A stretch of DNA of 64,000 bases from Lampris incognitus (Eukaryota > Chordata > Actinopteri > Lampriformes > Lampridae). This document shows positions 42,982 through 56,679 of this stretch, in pieces (within the stretch, counting starts at the first letter, position 1; the number at the start of each line of letters is the position of its first letter). Location: NCBI RefSeq assembly GCF_029633865.1, contig NC_079217.1, positions 59,901,675-59,965,674 on the forward strand, read 5' to 3'. Below the pieces are notes generated by a model. That model had not been told where the DNA came from. It made no database searches and saw nothing but the letters and a program-made list of their open reading frames with translations. The position numbers and the translations under genes were made by a program.

Positions 42982-45900
42982 TGTCTGGGGTGTGGTGTGC
43001 GCAGTCCTTTGTGTTAAGTTGATTTTTGCTTTACAGTGTAAAGCCCTGTTTCAGGTGGATTATATTTAAAAAGAGGACAGCTGCAGTGTTGTATCAGAAC
43101 TGCACAGAATCACAATGATAGCAGGCGTCAGTGCTACACTAGCTATTGCTCTGACTTGATGCAGATTGAGCTGTTTTCTTCATGACAGTTCTTCTAAGAT
43201 TTTGGCATAATATTGCAAAAGATCTCAGTCATCCGGTCATCTTAGGCATCCAGTCGTCTTAGGCACCCGATCATCTTAGGCATCCGATTATCTTAGGCAC
43301 CCAGTCATCTTAGGCATCCGGTCATTTTAGGCACCCGGTCATCTTAGGCACCCGGTCATCTTAGGCATCCGGTCATCTCAGTCATCCGGTCATCTTAGGC
43401 ACCCGGTCATCTTAGGCACCCGTTCATCTTAGGTATCCGGCTATCTTAGGCACCCGATCATCTTAGGCATCCGGTTATCTTAGGTATCCGGCTATCTTAG
43501 GCACCCGGTCATCTTAGGCACCCGATCATCTTAGGTATCCGGCTATCTTAGGCACCCGATCATCTTAGGCATCCGGTTATCTTAGGCACCCGGTCATTTT
43601 AGGCACCCCGTCATCTTAGGCACCCAGTCATCTCAGTCATCCGGTCATCTTAGGCACCCAGTCATCTTAGGCATCCGGTCATCTCAGTCATCCGGTCATC
43701 TTAGGCACCCAGTCATCTTAGGCATCTGGTCAGCTTAGGCACCCGGTCATCTTAGGCATCCGGTCATCTTAGGCATCCGGTCATCTTAGGCACCCAGTCA
43801 TCTTAGGCACCCAGTCATCTTAGGCACCCGGTCATCTTAGGCATCCGGCGTAAAATTAATTAATTATTAATTCATTCATCCATCGCGGGGATGCTGGAGC
43901 CTATCCCAGCAGTCATTGGGCGGCAGGCGGGGAGACACCCTGGACAGGCCACCAGACCATCACACAGGGCCGACATACACACACACACAAACCCACACAC
44001 ATTCATACCTAGGGACAATTTAGTACGGCCGATTCACCTGACCTACATGTCTTTGGACTGTGGGAGGAAACCGGAGCTCCCGGAGGAAACCCACACAGAC
44101 ACGGGAAGAACATGCAAACTCCACACAGAGGATGACCCGGGACAATCCTGCAAGGTTGGACTACCCCGGGGCTCGAACCCAGGACCTTCTTGCTGTGAGG
44201 CGACCGGCCTAACCACTGCACTACCGTGCCACCCAAATCAAATATGCGGATCATAAATAAGACTCCAGATCGGGCGAGGCCCGGGTCACCAACGACCGCC
44301 ACCGGTACTGTTGGCCAGCAGGATGCTGGTGGAAACGATGCTACTGTTGGGTGAAAGAGAGGGAGAGGGGGAAGGCATGCACAGAGGCAGTGAGAGAGGA
44401 GGAAGGGTAGGAGTGTGGAGGTGAGAGTCGGAACTTTGAATGTTGGCACTATGACTGGTAAAGGGAGAGAGCTGGCTGATATGTTGGAGAGAAGAAAGTA
44501 TTGCAGTATATCTCAGTGTTGGTTGTTTCATAATGTATCACAATATATACTGAGTTGTGACATTGATATTGTGACATGAATTGCATCGCCATATTCCTTC
44601 CATTACACAGCCGTAACGATTTACCTGTAGTGATTTTAATCCAATATGAATCTGCGATGTCTGCAGTTCGAGCCTGGAGTGTAAAAATATTCATCCTTCG
44701 TTAACAATCCAGTTTGAATTAACGCCATGGTAATGTAACAGCCTATGGTATTTTTTATGGCTGGCGGACAACCTACAGATGTCAACCGGCAGAAATTCTG
44801 TCGTTCATGGTTGAGTTGACAGGGGGATATTTTATTCGGTCAGCATACCCACCATTAGCTTGTCTTTCCGGTACATTCTGACCAGTGGAGTTCTTGTTTT
44901 GAATTGTTAACTTGTGAAATGGATGTGATAATGATGCTTGCATCCAGTCTATGGTGTCATTTTGAGGAAATGACAGAAATCCTTCACCCCGTATGAATGG
45001 GCCACTAGAATTACCCCTACAGGGCATCTGGGTAGCATAGCGGTCTAGTCTGTTGCCTACCAACACGGGGTTCGAATCCCGGTGTTACCTCCAGCTTGGT
45101 CGGGCGTCTCTACAGACACCGTTGGCCATGTCTGCGGGTGGGAAGCCGGATGTGGGTGTGTGTTCTGGTCGCTGAACTAGCGCCCCCCCTGGTCGGTCAG
45201 GGCGCCTGTTGGAGGGGAGAGGGAACTGGGGGCTAGCGTGATCCTCCCACGTGCTACGTCCCCTTGGCGAAACTCCTCACTGTCAGGGGAAAAGAAGCGG
45301 CTGGTGACTCCACATGTATCGGAGGAGGCATGTGGTGGTCTGCAGCCCTCCCCGGATCAGCAGAGGGGGGTGTAGCAGCGACAGGCACAGCTCAGAAGAG
45401 TGGGGTAATTGGCCGGATACAATTAGGGAGAAAAGGGGGGGGGGTAAATAAATAAATAAAGAATTACCCGTGCAACATTTCCAAATTACAGTACAGGACC
45501 AGTTCAAATAGGACTTAAGTGTGTTAGTTAGTGTGCGTGTGAGTGTGAGTGTGTTTAGAGCTGGTCAGTATCAGTATATAATGCGGATATGTTGGTATGG
45601 GACTAGATGTGTTGTGGGACTGTGGTTATAGTGGGGCAGCCTAGCTCCAATATTCATAAGAATTGTGCATTTTGTGATAAAAGCACCAAACTTGGTACAT
45701 ACGTACTAGCTTGATATATTTAGGAGAAATTTGGATATGGAGCCACTGAAAATTAACCCCGTAGTGGCCATGGCAGGCATGGACGTTATTAGATCGCTTT
45801 TAGCAGAGCTGTGGCCTCCCTAAATTTCATTTCAGCCATTATGACAAGACAGAGGAGAATGCTACCTTTCCAGAGATACCAATATTATTGTTCTGGTCCA

Positions 45901-48900
45901 AACAGAACCAGAGATATGCCATTTTACATATCGGATGGCACCAATGCATGTTGAAAAAACTAAGTGGCTAAGCAGTTACTTTTGTAAATAAAAAAACAAT
46001 AAAAAAATAATAAACACTGTTGAAGTACTGAATTGTGCATTGTTTCCTGAAATTGCTGGTTCTAAACCTTGCCCAACAGAAGAGGAGTGTTTAGGTATAG
46101 ATGTGTATATAGAGTGTATAGATGAATAGAGGAGTGTTTAGGTATAGATGTCTATACATAGTGTATAGATGAATAGAGGCGTGTTTATGTATAGATGTCT
46201 ATACATAGTGTACAGATGAATAGAGGAGTGTTTAGGTATAGATGTGTATACATAGTGTACAGATGAATAGAGGAGTGTTTAGGTATAGATGTGTATACAT
46301 AGTGTACAGATGAATAGAGGAGTGTTTAGGTATAGATGTGTATACATAGTGTACAGATGAATAGAGGAGTGTTTAGGTATAGATGTCTATACAGAGTGTA
46401 TAGATGAATAGAGGAGTGTTTAGGTATAGATGTCTATACAGAGTGTATAGATGAATAGAGGAGTGTTTAGGTATAGATGTCTATGCATAGTGTATAGATG
46501 AATAGAGGAGTGTTTAGGTATAGATGTCTATACAGAGTGTATAGATGATAATGTCTCAAAAGGGACTGGGAACTTAGTTTTTTCAACATGCATTGGTGAC
46601 ATCCGATATGTAACATGGCATATCTCTGGTTCTGTTTGGACTAGAACAATAATATTGGTATCTCTGGAAAGGTAGCATTCTCCTCTGTCTTGTCATAATG
46701 GCTGATATGAAATTTAGGGAGCGATCTAATAACGTCCATGCCTGCCATGGCCAAATTTCTTCTAAATATATTAAGCTACGTATGTAACAAGTTTGACGCT
46801 TTTATCACAAAATGCACAATTGTTATGCTAAGCTGCCCCACTATTATGGTAATATGGTGATATATGTGTGATGATATGTTGTCATTCCCTGGTCTTAATG
46901 GCTGCATTACAGTAGGATAGGAAGGACAGGAGCCAAGTTGTCAGAGTCAACAACATCACTTCCCACCCCTCACTACCAGCATGGGGGCGCCACAGGGATG
47001 CCTTCTGTCCCCATTGCTCTTCTCCCTCTTCACCAGTGATTTCAGATCAACATCAAACTCCGTCAGGATTCCGATATACATGGACGACACCACAATCATA
47101 GGATTGATCTCAAAAGACGATGAAGAACGCCTACAGGGAGGTAGAGGAGTCAGTCAAGTGGTGCAGGGAACATGGCCTGGTCCTGAATGAAAACGAGGCT
47201 ACTGAAGTGATCGTCGACTTCAGAACAAAACAAACAATAAAAGCCCCTCTCCTCGTCGACAGCTGACCAGTTACAATAACCGACTCCGTCAAGTTCCTTG
47301 GCACACACATCAGCGATAACCTGAAATGGGACCTCAGCGCCGCCAACCATCAACTGCAAAAAGCTCAACAGAGAGTGTGCTTCCTGAGACAACTCGCAAA
47401 CACGGAGTCAGGCGAGTTCTACTGGTCCGGTTTTACCCAGCCATAATCCAGAACATCCTGTCACTATTGATTACTGTCTGCTACAGAAACACATCTGTAG
47501 AACCTGATTATGTAATGAATTCCCAATAATGTAATAACCCCGATAATGTAATAAAAATCTGCTCTTGAGTCCACTGAAAATGCAGTAAAACCTGATAATG
47601 TAATAACTTCCTGATGATGTAATAAAGTGCATTTCCCAATAATGTAATAAACTTTTTACCAATAATGTAATACTGTGTTACATTAACGGGACGTTATTAC
47701 ATTATCAGGTTAGCCTTCATTTCCCTGGTCCTGGTAATGTAATAATTCCCCAGTATTGCAATAATTTAACAGCAGACCACCCATAAATGGATTCAAGTGG
47801 TGATACTGTTTAAGCAACGCAAGCTTGAGAGGTCTAGCGCCACCGACAGGTCAAAGTTGGACGTGCATGAATGCTCTACTCTTCCTCAAAGCGACCTCCA
47901 AGCTACTTCCACACATGTGTTTTCTCAGTTGGATCATTTTATTACATTATCAGGAAGTTATTACATTATCAGGTTTTATTGCATTTTCAATGGCCTCAAG
48001 TGCATTATTTTATTACATTATCGGGGTTATTACATTATCGGGGGGTTATTACATTATCGGGGTTATTACATTATCGGGGATTTATTACATTATCAGGTTC
48101 GACAACATCTAAGCACACAATAAAGAAAATGGACAGGATTATCACCGGAGCATCCAAGATCATAGGCTGCAAAGTTCCCACACTGGACTCCATGTACACA
48201 CAACACACCGTCTCACGGGTAACCAAGGTAGCGGATCAGCCTCTCCACCTGGCTCACCATCCCCCCTCCCCCCCCCCCACACGCACTTTTTCTCCCCAAT
48301 TGTACCTGGCCAACTATCCCACTCTTCCGAGCTGTCCCGGTCTCTGCTCCACCCCCTCTGCCGCTCCGGGGCACGTGGAGCTGTGTACTATATGTATTTG
48401 TTTGTTTTGCACTCGTGTCCTTTATGTTTACTGGTGTTGTATGTGGTGTACTGCTCCAGCCATGCCATGGGTACCGAAGTAATCCCACCGGCCCAGCCGT
48501 GTGGTAACAAAGGAAACTCGAACTTGCGCAGTAAAGGGAGACAGTTTTCTGAACTCGTTTCAGTGAAGTGAACGACGGATGTCTCTGCCTGCGTGGTCTT
48601 CATGTCCACGTTACTGGGAATCATTTGTCAACGTATCCTGCCGTGTAAACGTCTCATGAAAGCACCAGTAGTCCTCCACCACATATCCCAATATCCATGT
48701 GGAGGTCGTAGGTCAAAAAATATTGTGGTGATTAATTTTGTCCATACGCCCGGTCCTGCTACCTGCCTTACTGCTTTCAAATGTGTCCGTCTGTTAATAC
48801 ACGACTGTAATCTGATCGGTTTAATGTGTATTTTCTGTCAGTGCAGCCCTCTCTCTCTCTGTCTGTCTCTGTCTCTCTGTGTGTGTCTCTCTGTGTGTCT

Positions 48901-50131
48901 CTGTGTGTCTCTCTCTCTGTGTGTCTCTGTCTCTGTCTCTCTGTGTGTCTATCTCTGTGTCTGTGTCTGTCTCTCTGTGTGTCTCTCTCTCTGTCTGTCT
49001 CTGTCTCTGTCTCTCTGTGTGTCTATCTCTCTCTCTGTCTCTCTGTGTGTCTCTCTCTCTGTCTCTCTGTGTGTGTGTCTCTCTCTGTCTCTCTGTGTGT
49101 GTCTCTCTCTGTCTGTCTCTGTCTGTCTCTGTCTCTGTCTCTGTTTCTCTGTGTGTCTCTCTCTCTGTCTCTCTGTGTGTCTCTCTCTCTGTCTCTCTGT
49201 GTCCGTCTCTCTCTCTGTCTCTCTGTGTGTGTCTCTCTCTGTCTCTCTGTGTGTCTCTCTCTCTGTCTCTCTGTGTCTGTCTCTCTCTCTGTCTCTCTCT
49301 GTGTGTCTCTCTCTCTGTCTCTCTGTCTGTCTCTGTCTCTGTTTCTCTGTGTGTCTCTCTCTCTGTCTCTCTGTGTCTGTCTCTCTCTCTGTCTCTCTGT
49401 GTGTGTCTCTCTCTGTGTGTCTCTCTCTCTGTCTCTCTGTGTCTGTCTCTCTCTCTGTCTCTGTGTGTGTGTCTCTCTCTGTCTCTGTGTGTGTGTCTCT
49501 GTCTCTCTGTGTCTGTCTCTGTGTCTGTTTCTCTGTGTGTCTCTCTCTCTGTCTCTCTGTGTCTGTCTCTCTCTGTGTGTCTCTCTCTCTGTCTCTCTGT
49601 GTCTGTCTCTCTCTCTGTCTCTCTGTCTGTCTCTCTGTCTGTCTCTCTCTCTGTCTCTCTCTGTGTGTCTCTCTCTCTGTCTCTCTCTCTGTCTCTCTGT
49701 CTGTCTCTGTCTCTCTGTGTGTCTCTCTCTGTGTGTCTCTGTCTCTGTCTCTGTGTGTCTCTCTCTCTGTCTGTCTCTGTCTCTGTCTCTCTGTGTGTGT
49801 CTCTCTCTCTGTCTGTCTCTGTCTCTCTGTCTCTCTGTCTGTCTCTCTCTCTCTGTCTGTCTCTGTCTCTATGCCGGTTAAATAAATGTGATGTCCTGTA
49901 TATTTCAGGGTAAACGGAGACACAGGCGACCCCGGTGGTCTAACCCGCGGCCCAAGAGGCGCAAACTGAACGAGGGAGGAGAGGAGGAGGGCAGAGCGCC
50001 GGAGGGGGGAGGGGAGGAGGGCAGTGATGTGGGGAGTGAGTGTGGAGATTCCAGCCAGTCAGAGGAGGTTCCCAACGAGGATGCCTGCACTCACTGTGGC
50101 CTCCCCAACCACCCCGAACTGGTAAGAGACG

Positions 50132-50188
<57 letters not shown>

Positions 50189-53113
50189 AAGAGTAACTAT
50201 GTTAGTGCGTGTGACCTGCAATGTGTAGTACTTAAACTCAGCCCGATTAAAAGGGAAAGAAAACCCAATATTACCTGTAATGCAGTATTTCTAGGATTGG
50301 GGTCCACATACAAGATGGCGTCCCACTCACACTGGAATTCCTTTTGTTTGCCAAGTAAGTCGTGACTCGCCATGTTTACCCTGCTGGGTATCTCGTCGTT
50401 GTGAGTACGCCAGTTCAGATCGGTAGTCACCAAGTGAGGGGCGGCACGGCGGCGCAGTGGTTAGCGCGGTCGCCTCACAGCAAGAAGGTCCTGGGTTCGG
50501 GCCCCGGGGTAGTCCAACCTTGGTGGGTCGTCCCGGGTCGTCCTCTGTGTGGAGTTTGCATGTTCTCCCCGTGTCTGCGTGGGTTTCCTCCGGGGGCTCC
50601 GGTCTCCTCCCACAGTCCAAAGACATGTAGGTCAGGTGAATAGGCCGTACTAAATCGTCCACCCTCAGATGCCCCACTACGCACCACCCGCCTCCAACTA
50701 AACAAAACCCCATTCAGATCTGCTTACTCTGTAGCAGTGTAGTGTCGCAGGGTGAAAGCATGTATTGTACCATGCATGAAGACATAATTCATCAGTTTGA
50801 ATAATTATTAACTTGTCTGATTTCTCTTTGTGTGTGTGTGCGTGCACAGATCCTATTGTGTGACTCTTGTGACAGTGGATACCACACTGCCTGTCTGCGA
50901 CCGCCGCTCATGCTGATTCCTGATGGGGAGTGGTTCTGCCCACCATGCCAGCATGTAAGATGAGTGTGTGTGTGATGGATAGATTTCAGAATCAGAAATC
51001 AGAATCAGAAACACTTTTTTTGTCGTTTCATTTCATGCACCTTGCACACATGAAATGAAACAAAACATGGTTTCCCACAGCAGTGCAACACAAAGACAAA
51101 CGCACACATCCAAAAACTACAAGAGCTACAAGCACACATAGTATATCCAAACTAACACATATATCTAAACTAAACAAAAAAATCACTATCCAGGAGAACG
51201 AACGCCAGCCAGGATGACTGTCGGAACTGCCGGTCTGCATAGGCTAGCAGTTAGCTTAGCCTGCCCCACTTCTGCATCCTGTCAGACCGCCCTCAGTGTT
51301 ATCAGAACTGCCGGTCTGCATAGGCTAGCAGTTAGCTTAGCCTGCCCCGCTTCTGCGTCCTGTCAGACCTCCCTCGGTGTTTCCTCTTCGGGCATAGCCC
51401 CAGGCAGGGCTGTGGTCCTTGGGCCCGCAATGTGCAGCAGACCAGGCTCCCCCAGGTGATCCAACACCAGCTCTCCCAGCCAGACACCTTCGACACACCT
51501 CCCCGCACTCCACACGACGACACTAAAAACACAGCTGAGGCTAGGCGAGACCACCGCCAGACCGCCCTCAGTGTTATCAGAACTGCCGGTCTGCATGGGC
51601 TAGCAGTTAGCTTAGCCTGCCCCACTTCCGTGTCCTGTCAGACCTCCCTCGGTGTTTCCTCTTTGGGCATAGCCCCAGGCAGGGCTGTGGTCCTTGGGCC
51701 CACAATGTGCAGCAGACCAAGCTCCCCCAGGTGATCCAACACCAGCTCTCCCAGCCAGACACCTTCGGCACACCTCCCCGCACTCCACACGATGACACTA
51801 GAAACACAGTTGAGGCTAGGCGAGACCACCGCCAGACCGCCCTCAGTGTTATTAGAACTGCCGGTCTGCATGGGCTAGCAGTTAGCTTAGCCTGTGTGCT
51901 TCTGCATCCTGTCAGACCACCCTCAGTGTTACCTCCTCGGGCACAGCTCCAGGCAGGGCCGTGGTCCCTGGGCCCACAAGATGCACCAGACCAAGCTCTC
52001 CCAGCCATCAAACGAGGACACAAACTTAGACGCAGATGTGGACAAAGACACTGCATGGACGGTACTGGGTGAGACCGCCGCAAACGTGAAGTCGCGCCTC
52101 CATCTTCCCACACCGGTACTGGGTTTGGCCACTGTAAACGTGAATTCGTGCCGCCATCTTCCCACACCAGCCTGAACTGATTCTGATTCTGATTCAACTT
52201 TACTACACTCATGCATCAGATTGAGTCAATCTCAGAAGTAAATGTGAAGAGTGGTTTTTCTTGTTCCTGGTTCTGCAGTCACATGTCTGTCAATCCTCCA
52301 ATGCTCTCTTACCTGTTCCTGTGTTCCTCCCCTACTGGCTCCCATTCCTACTTACTTAAAACTATTACAACAGGAAACTTGAAAAGTACTAATGGTGAGA
52401 GGATATTCCCTGTCAGAAGTAAGCCGGCATATTTTAGGAATCAGCGTTTTGTTAATTGTATTAAAAACACCGAAACGGCTTCCTTAAAAAGATGCTGAGA
52501 AGTTTTCAGATGTGTTTGGCTTGGTTTTGTTTGGTTTTTCATTTCTTCCCTCTTGTGTCCTTCCTGCTCCTTTCAGAAGCTGCTGTGTGAGAGACTGGAG
52601 GAGCAGCTTCAGAACTTGGACAGCGCTCTGAAGAAGAGGGAGAGAGCTGAGAGAAGGTACCGTGCTCTCTCTCTCTCTCGCTTACTGTCTCTCTCTCTCT
52701 CCCTCTCTCTCTCTCTTGCTGTGTGTGTCTCTCTCTCCCTCTCGCTTGCTGTCTCTCCCCCTCTCCCCCCTCTCTCTTGCTATCTCGCTGTCCCTCTCCC
52801 TCTCTCAAATTCAAATGTGCTTTTATTAGCATGACAAATATACATTTGTATTGCAAAGCATTTTCACATAAAGGACAATAAGAGTGCACAAATACACAAC
52901 ATATATACATCAACATATGCAATAAAACAACTTACACAGGGTCATGACAACAAGATCCTGTGTGAGTGGATGTGTGTGAATTTGTCAGTCTCTGCATGTG
53001 TGTGTGTGCATGTGAGAGTGTGTTCACATAAAGGACAAGAACAGTATACAATACAGAACACGTATACGTCAACAGATGCAATAAAAATCTTTTTGCCATC
53101 GTCTGTGTGGCCC

Positions 53114-53144
<31 letters not shown>

Positions 53145-56100
53145 ACACGTTTAGCTATCCTTGTGCGGACCTTTCAGTGGTCCGCACAAGGAAAAGGGTC
53201 TATTTTAGGGTTAGGGGTTGGTTTTAGGATTACGGTTAGAATTAGGGTTAGGTTAAGGGTTAGGGTTATGCATGTAGTTTGCATGGGTAACGTTAGGGTT
53301 AAGGGCTATGAAATGAATGTAGTCAGTGAGGGGTCCACACAAGGATAGTGAAACACGACTGTGTGTGTGTGTGCATGTCCAAGTGTTGTCCGGGTCCTCC
53401 CCGTTCGGAAGGAGTACGGGGTATCACACACTGTCCCTCAGACGCTGGCAGGCTAGAACATACTGTGCAGCCACAGTACAGCTGTCTCTGTGTTCACCTA
53501 GTATGTAGGGCAATTTTCTGGGGTTTGGCAGGGCCGTGAATTTGGGGTGTCTCTTCTCAAATTTCTGAAAGTAGTAATCGCGGATTTCCCGGAATGTCTT
53601 GCATTCAGCTAAAAAGTGCAGCTCTGTCTCGACAACATTGTCTTCACCCTGTTGACAGAAACGTTTGTCTTTTGGCATCCGGGTCTTTTTATGTCTGCCT
53701 GTTTCTATGCTAGGCGATGCTCACTGAGTCTGTATTTCGTCAGTATGTTTCTCAAATTTGTTTCTGAGGTAACCTGCTAATGTGTACTCTCTGTCTAGGG
53801 CCAAATAGCATTGCATCTTGCTTTGGGATTTTGTTTTAGATTGCCAATATTCATAATAATTGTCTTTTAGGTTTAAGGGAATTTGTTGAAGCCAAATATG
53901 TTGTGTAGTTTGGACCTGGTCTTGTGCCTCTAAAGTGTTCGTATGTGTTAGTGGAACACGATGGCTGAAGACCAGGTTGGTAGGAGAGTTCTTATCTTTG
54001 CTCAACTCTTGGTATTGCAAGGCTTTATAATGGAAAGAGTGTGGGTCGCTGAATGTTAGATGTTTCCAGAATTTGATTGCTCTTTTTTGAATTTTAATCA
54101 GAAGAGGATATTGGCGTAGTTCTGCCCTGCATGCATTTTTTGTGGTGTGCCGATGGACTTTAAGAATGTTTTTACAGAATTCAACATGCAGGGTCTCAGT
54201 TGGATGTTTTTCCCATTTATCTAGTTCTTGACTTGCAAGTGGACCCCACACTTCACTGCCATAAAGGACAATTGGTTCTATGACTGATTCAAATATTTTT
54301 AACCAGATTCTAATTGGAATTTCAAAAGGGTTTTGTCTTTTTATGGCAAGTAGAGCCCTGCGTGCCTTGTCTCTTAGTTCATTCACTGCCATGTTGAAAG
54401 TTCCTCTGGAATTGATTCTAAGGCCTAGGTAGGTGTAATTAAATGTATGGTCAATTTCATTTGGTCCTAATCTAAATATGTGCTGTCTTCGCTGATATCT
54501 GGATCTTTTCTGAATTATCATTATTTTAGTTTTATTCATGTTAACTGTCAGGGCCCAGGTCTGACAAAACTTTTGAAGAAGGTCTAATTGAGTCTGGAGT
54601 CCTTCCTCCAATGGTGAAAGAAGGACCAGGTCATCTGCATAGAGCAGGAATTTGACCTCACTGTCTTGCAGAGTGAGTCCAGTTGCTGGTGAGTTTTCCA
54701 GCATAGTTGCCAACTCATTGATATACAAGTTAAACAGAGTTGGGCTTAAAGGGCAGCCCTGTCTCACTCCGCACTCCTGAGGGGTATAGTGAGTTCTTTC
54801 GGATCCTATTTTGATTCCACACTTAGCTCCCGAGTACATTGATTTTATAATATCATATGGTTTCCCCCCTGCATCGCTTTCCATTAATTTGTAGAACAAT
54901 CCGTATTGCCAAATAGAATCAAATGCTTTTTTGAAGTCGATAAAACAAGTGAATAATTTGTTTTTATTTTGAGTATGTTTTTCAATTAAGGTGTGTAGGG
55001 TGTAAATATGATCAGTAGTGCGGTAATTTGGTAAGAATCCAATCTGGCTTTTACTCAAGATATTGTGTTTCATAAGGAAGTTTATTAGCCGGGAGTTGAT
55101 GATACTTACAGAATACCTTCCCCAGGTTACTGTTCACACAGATGCCTCGGTAGTTGTTGGGGTCAAATTTATCTCCACTTTTGAAAATTGGTGCGATTAA
55201 TCCGTGATTCCAGATATCAGGGGAATAACCCACACTCAGAACTAGGTTGAATAACTTAAGTGTAGCACATTGAGACTTTTCATTCATAGATGTTAGCATT
55301 TCATTTAGAATGCCATCTTGCCACATGCTTTTTTGGGCTTCAGCTTGCCAATTTGGTCTAAAAGTTCCTGCTCAGTGATGGGGGAGTCGAGTGGCTTTTG
55401 ATATTCCTTGATTGACAGTTCTAATTTTTCTAGTTTGCGTATTATGTTACATTGGTCCGTGTTTTGATCTGATTGGACTTTGTTAAATTGAGTTTGGAAA
55501 TGGTTTGTCCAGATATCTTCATCTTGTATCACTAATTCTTCATGATTTGTTTTTTTGAAGCGATTCCAATTGTCCCAAAATGTATTGGTGTTTAATGACC
55601 CCTCAATCACTGTCAGTTGCTTACAGGTGTACTGAGCTTTCTTAGTTCTGAGTGTGCGTTTATGTAGTCTTAGTGTCTTACAATAAAGAAGTCTAATTGA
55701 TGTATTATTTGGATCTTTGTGTTTCTGATTTGATAACTTGCAAAGTTCTTTCCTTATTGATTGACATTCTGCATCAAACCAGGTATCTTCTTTCTTAAAT
55801 TTTGGTTTTGAGCTTGATCTTTTTAATCCTGCTTTTTCTGCTGTTTTTTCAAATATGTTGTTAACTTTTTCCATGGCCTGATTGTCACATTCTTTACTGA
55901 GGATATAAGGGGTATCTAGGAAGACATCTAAAAGGTTTTGGATTTCATGATCGTCAATGGCTTTCTTGAATTCCTCTGTACTGTTTTCCCCCCATCTGTA
56001 TGATTTCTTTATGTGGAGCAGCTTACTGGGCTGTGATTTGATAGTGTTGATTTCTGTCTTTTTGATGAACACAGTGATTTGGCTGTGATCAGAAAGGGGG

Positions 56101-56437
56101 GTTAGTGGTTTGACAGTGAATGCTCTATTGACAAGGGGTCTATATCGGTTATTACGTAATCTACTGTGCTATTTCCAAGAGGTGAGCAAAATGTGTCTTC
56201 CAAGAGAATGTGTGTCTTCTCTCTCTCTCTCTTGCTGTCTCTCTCTCTCTCTCTTGCTGTCTCCCTCTCTCTCGCTTGTTGTCTCTCCCCCCTCTCTTGC
56301 TGTCTCCCTCTCCCTCTCTCTCTTGCTCCCTCGCCTTCTCTCCCCCCTCTCTCTCTTGCTGTCTCTCTCTCCCTCTCTCCCTCTCTCTCTCTTGCTGTCT
56401 CTCTCTCACTCCCTCACCTTCTCTCTCCCTCTCCCTC

Positions 56438-56495
<58 letters not shown>

Positions 56496-56623
56496 TCAGT
56501 GGGATCATTAATCTCACTGTTGTTCACATTAAAATGAAAGCAAAACATAGTGAAGCGTTTTCAACCTGCTGCCTCTGTCTACACATCAACACACATCTTC
56601 ACACGCGACACAAACACAGTATA

Positions 56624-56679
<56 letters not shown>

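Larger units (their letters stand above)
52807..56160 (-). mobile_element. Near-complete LINE (I/Nimb-like) in antisense
   Basis: Minus-strand frames read an endonuclease-to-RT linker (56072-55305), then [95 protein letters not shown], and a C-terminal Cys/His part ([10 protein letters not shown]). Two frame breaks near 55320 and 55060, plus a stop near 53720, separate the frames. The endonuclease start is lost in the CT tract. The 3' end, AAATTCAAATGTGCTTTTAT on the plus strand, is at 52807. Clade assignment is by motif memory only. Confidence 0.8.

Noticed and set aside
43222-43852. Regular short repeats resembling a CRISPR array
   Set aside because: The 17-bp units are directly adjacent with no unique spacers, and the genome is vertebrate. 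It is a minisatellite; the same holds for the 47-bp array at 46.1-46.5 kb.
48593-49913. Long plus-strand frames (up to 430 codons) rich in Ser, Leu, Val and Cys, and a minus-strand Arg/Glu/Thr frame
   Set aside because: They are translations of the CT/GT microsatellite, which contains no stop codon in any forward frame. No domain or start context supports a protein.
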